Assembly (NCBI GenBank): GCA_002721105.1 | Contig: PBJL01000007.1 | Coordinates: 1-15,134 of the forward strand | Length of the DNA: 15,134 bases | Direction: 5' to 3' | Source: Acidiferrobacteraceae bacterium | GTDB taxonomy: Bacteria > Pseudomonadota > Gammaproteobacteria > Arenicellales > UBA868 | In this document: piece by piece, positions 14,373 through 15,134 of the stretch | How the letters are laid out: every line of letters begins with the position of its first letter | How positions within the stretch are numbered: the first letter of the stretch is position 1 | The notes under the pieces: generated by a model | Told to the model about the DNA's origin: nothing | Database searches by the model: none | The model's input: only the letters and a program-made list of their open reading frames with translations | Made by a program: the position numbers and the translations under genes

Positions 14373-15134
14373 ATGTTTCTAGTGACCACCGCCAACCAAA
14401 ATTTTTGGAAAACTGGCGAAAAAATACTTTTTCTGGGGGAGTGGTGCAAACTTTATGACCAAAAACACATCTGGTCAAAATTAGATTATGAGACTCTTCC
14501 TTCGCACTGGGAAGATAGGGAAAGGGTTAATCATCGCTACACTTATCTAGATAATATTTATGAGAAATATTTAAGTTGCCTAACCTCGACCCTTAATAAT
14601 TATCATGGCGAAGATAATTCGGAGAAGTATTGGCGAATAATCCTAGGACCATGGTTAAGCATTTTTATTGGTGTTATTTTTGATAGATACCTTTCTATTA
14701 AAACGGTTATTAATTCAAAAAAAGATACCCATACCTGGATACCTCCTTTAGATATTGATCAGTGGGTTCCATTGGATACCTTAAACTTTTCTGCAAGAGC
14801 TTCCGAAGATATTAATTTTAATTTGTTTTTATACAGTCAAATATTATTTAGGCTTGAAAAAATCCCTTTCGAAATAAAAAGGGACTGTGAATTTTCTGAA
14901 TTGAAAGTTCAGGAGGGAACTCAATCACAAGGAATATCCGGAAGGTTTAAAAGAACAACGAAAAGATTCTTTGAAAAACTTTTAAGCAAAACCCCTGACC
15001 ATTATAAACAAATAGTTTTTTTTGAATGCGCACTTTCATTTCGAGAATTTTTAAAATTAAACTTTTTATTAGGCCAAATTTCATGTTTAGTACCACAAAA
15101 AGATTCTGCCCCTTTCATAGCCCCAATTCAAAAA
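14373..15134 (+). CDS. LIC12162-family putative transferase, partial (3' end outside window)
   Basis: The frame is open from the ATG at 14373 to the right edge, 254 codons with no stop. It matches the putative transferase family named after Leptospira LIC12162. The N-terminal pattern is clear: TTANQNFW (5-12), ILFLGEWCKLYD (18-29), SKLDYETLPSHWEDRERV (35-52), YLDNIYEKYL (58-67), then YWRIILGPWLSIFIGVIFDRYLSI near 86-109. Family members occur in O-antigen and nonulosonic acid clusters, where they are thought to transfer a sugar, but biochemical proof is not known to me. Complete members are roughly 550-600 residues, so more than half the gene is missing. It is 18 bp after the cytidylyltransferase, consistent with using the CMP-sugar made by its neighbour. 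Confidence 0.85.
   Translation, partial: MFLVTTANQNFWKTGEKILFLGEWCKLYDQKHIWSKLDYETLPSHWEDRERVNHRYTYLDNIYEKYLSCLTSTLNNYHGEDNSEKYWRIILGPWLSIFIGVIFDRYLSIKTVINSKKDTHTWIPPLDIDQWVPLDTLNFSARASEDINFNLFLYSQILFRLEKIPFEIKRDCEFSELKVQEGTQSQGISGRFKRTTKRFFEKLLSKTPDHYKQIVFFECALSFREFLKLNFLLGQISCLVPQKDSAPFIAPIQK

Noticed and set aside
1..15134. CRISPR arrays, transposases, IS ends, tRNA or rRNA genes
   Set aside because: No regularly spaced repeats, transposase motifs, terminal inverted repeats with target duplications or tRNA cloverleaf signals were seen.

Overview
The window is a low-GC (by eye, well under 45%) stretch of a Gram-negative-type bacterial chromosome. It holds most of a cell-surface glycan cluster centred on nonulosonic (sialic-acid-like) sugar synthesis and N-acyl sugar decoration. 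The gene mix is a sialic-acid-synthase homologue, SpsF-type cytidylyltransferases, DegT aminotransferases, a WbqC-like protein, a PIG-L deacetylase and an LIC12162-family putative transferase. That mix resembles polysaccharide islands of Leptospira, Nitrospinota and similar deep-branching Gram-negatives. The taxon cannot be fixed from the sequence, and no rRNA or tRNA is present.

Layout. Positions 1-819 (minus strand) hold the start of a divergent SpsF-like gene that runs off the left edge; its catalytic motifs are degenerate. Positions 820-1283 are a gene-free divergent control region with a tandem 18-bp repeat and a candidate minus-strand promoter. All genes from 1284 to the right edge are on the plus strand. 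Block A (1284-7042) is tightly packed: DegT aminotransferase, WbqC-like protein, NeuB-type synthase, radical SAM/SPASM enzyme, second DegT aminotransferase, and a TIM-barrel protein of the DUF692/MNIO type; two junctions are ATGA overlaps. Block B (7169-11907) alternates formyltransferase, radical SAM/SPASM, formyltransferase, radical SAM/SPASM, with 100-290 bp gaps and a decayed gene remnant in the last gap. Block C (12166-right edge) has a candidate promoter, then a methyltransferase, a PIG-L deacetylase, an intact SpsF-like cytidylyltransferase and the first 254 codons of an LIC12162-family protein.

How the genes may work together (inference). The aminotransferases put amino groups on keto sugars. 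The two formyltransferases (catalytic Asn-His-Asp present in both) N-formylate amino sugars. PIG-L may remove an N-acetyl group, and the methyltransferase may cap a product. The NeuB homologue condenses an acylated amino sugar with phosphoenolpyruvate, and the intact cytidylyltransferase makes the CMP-sugar. The LIC12162-family protein and WbqC-like protein probably act late, in transfer or decoration. The roles of the three radical SAM/SPASM enzymes and the MNIO-like protein are unknown. They are the most unusual part of the window and may define unrecognised radical or iron-oxygen chemistry on a surface sugar.
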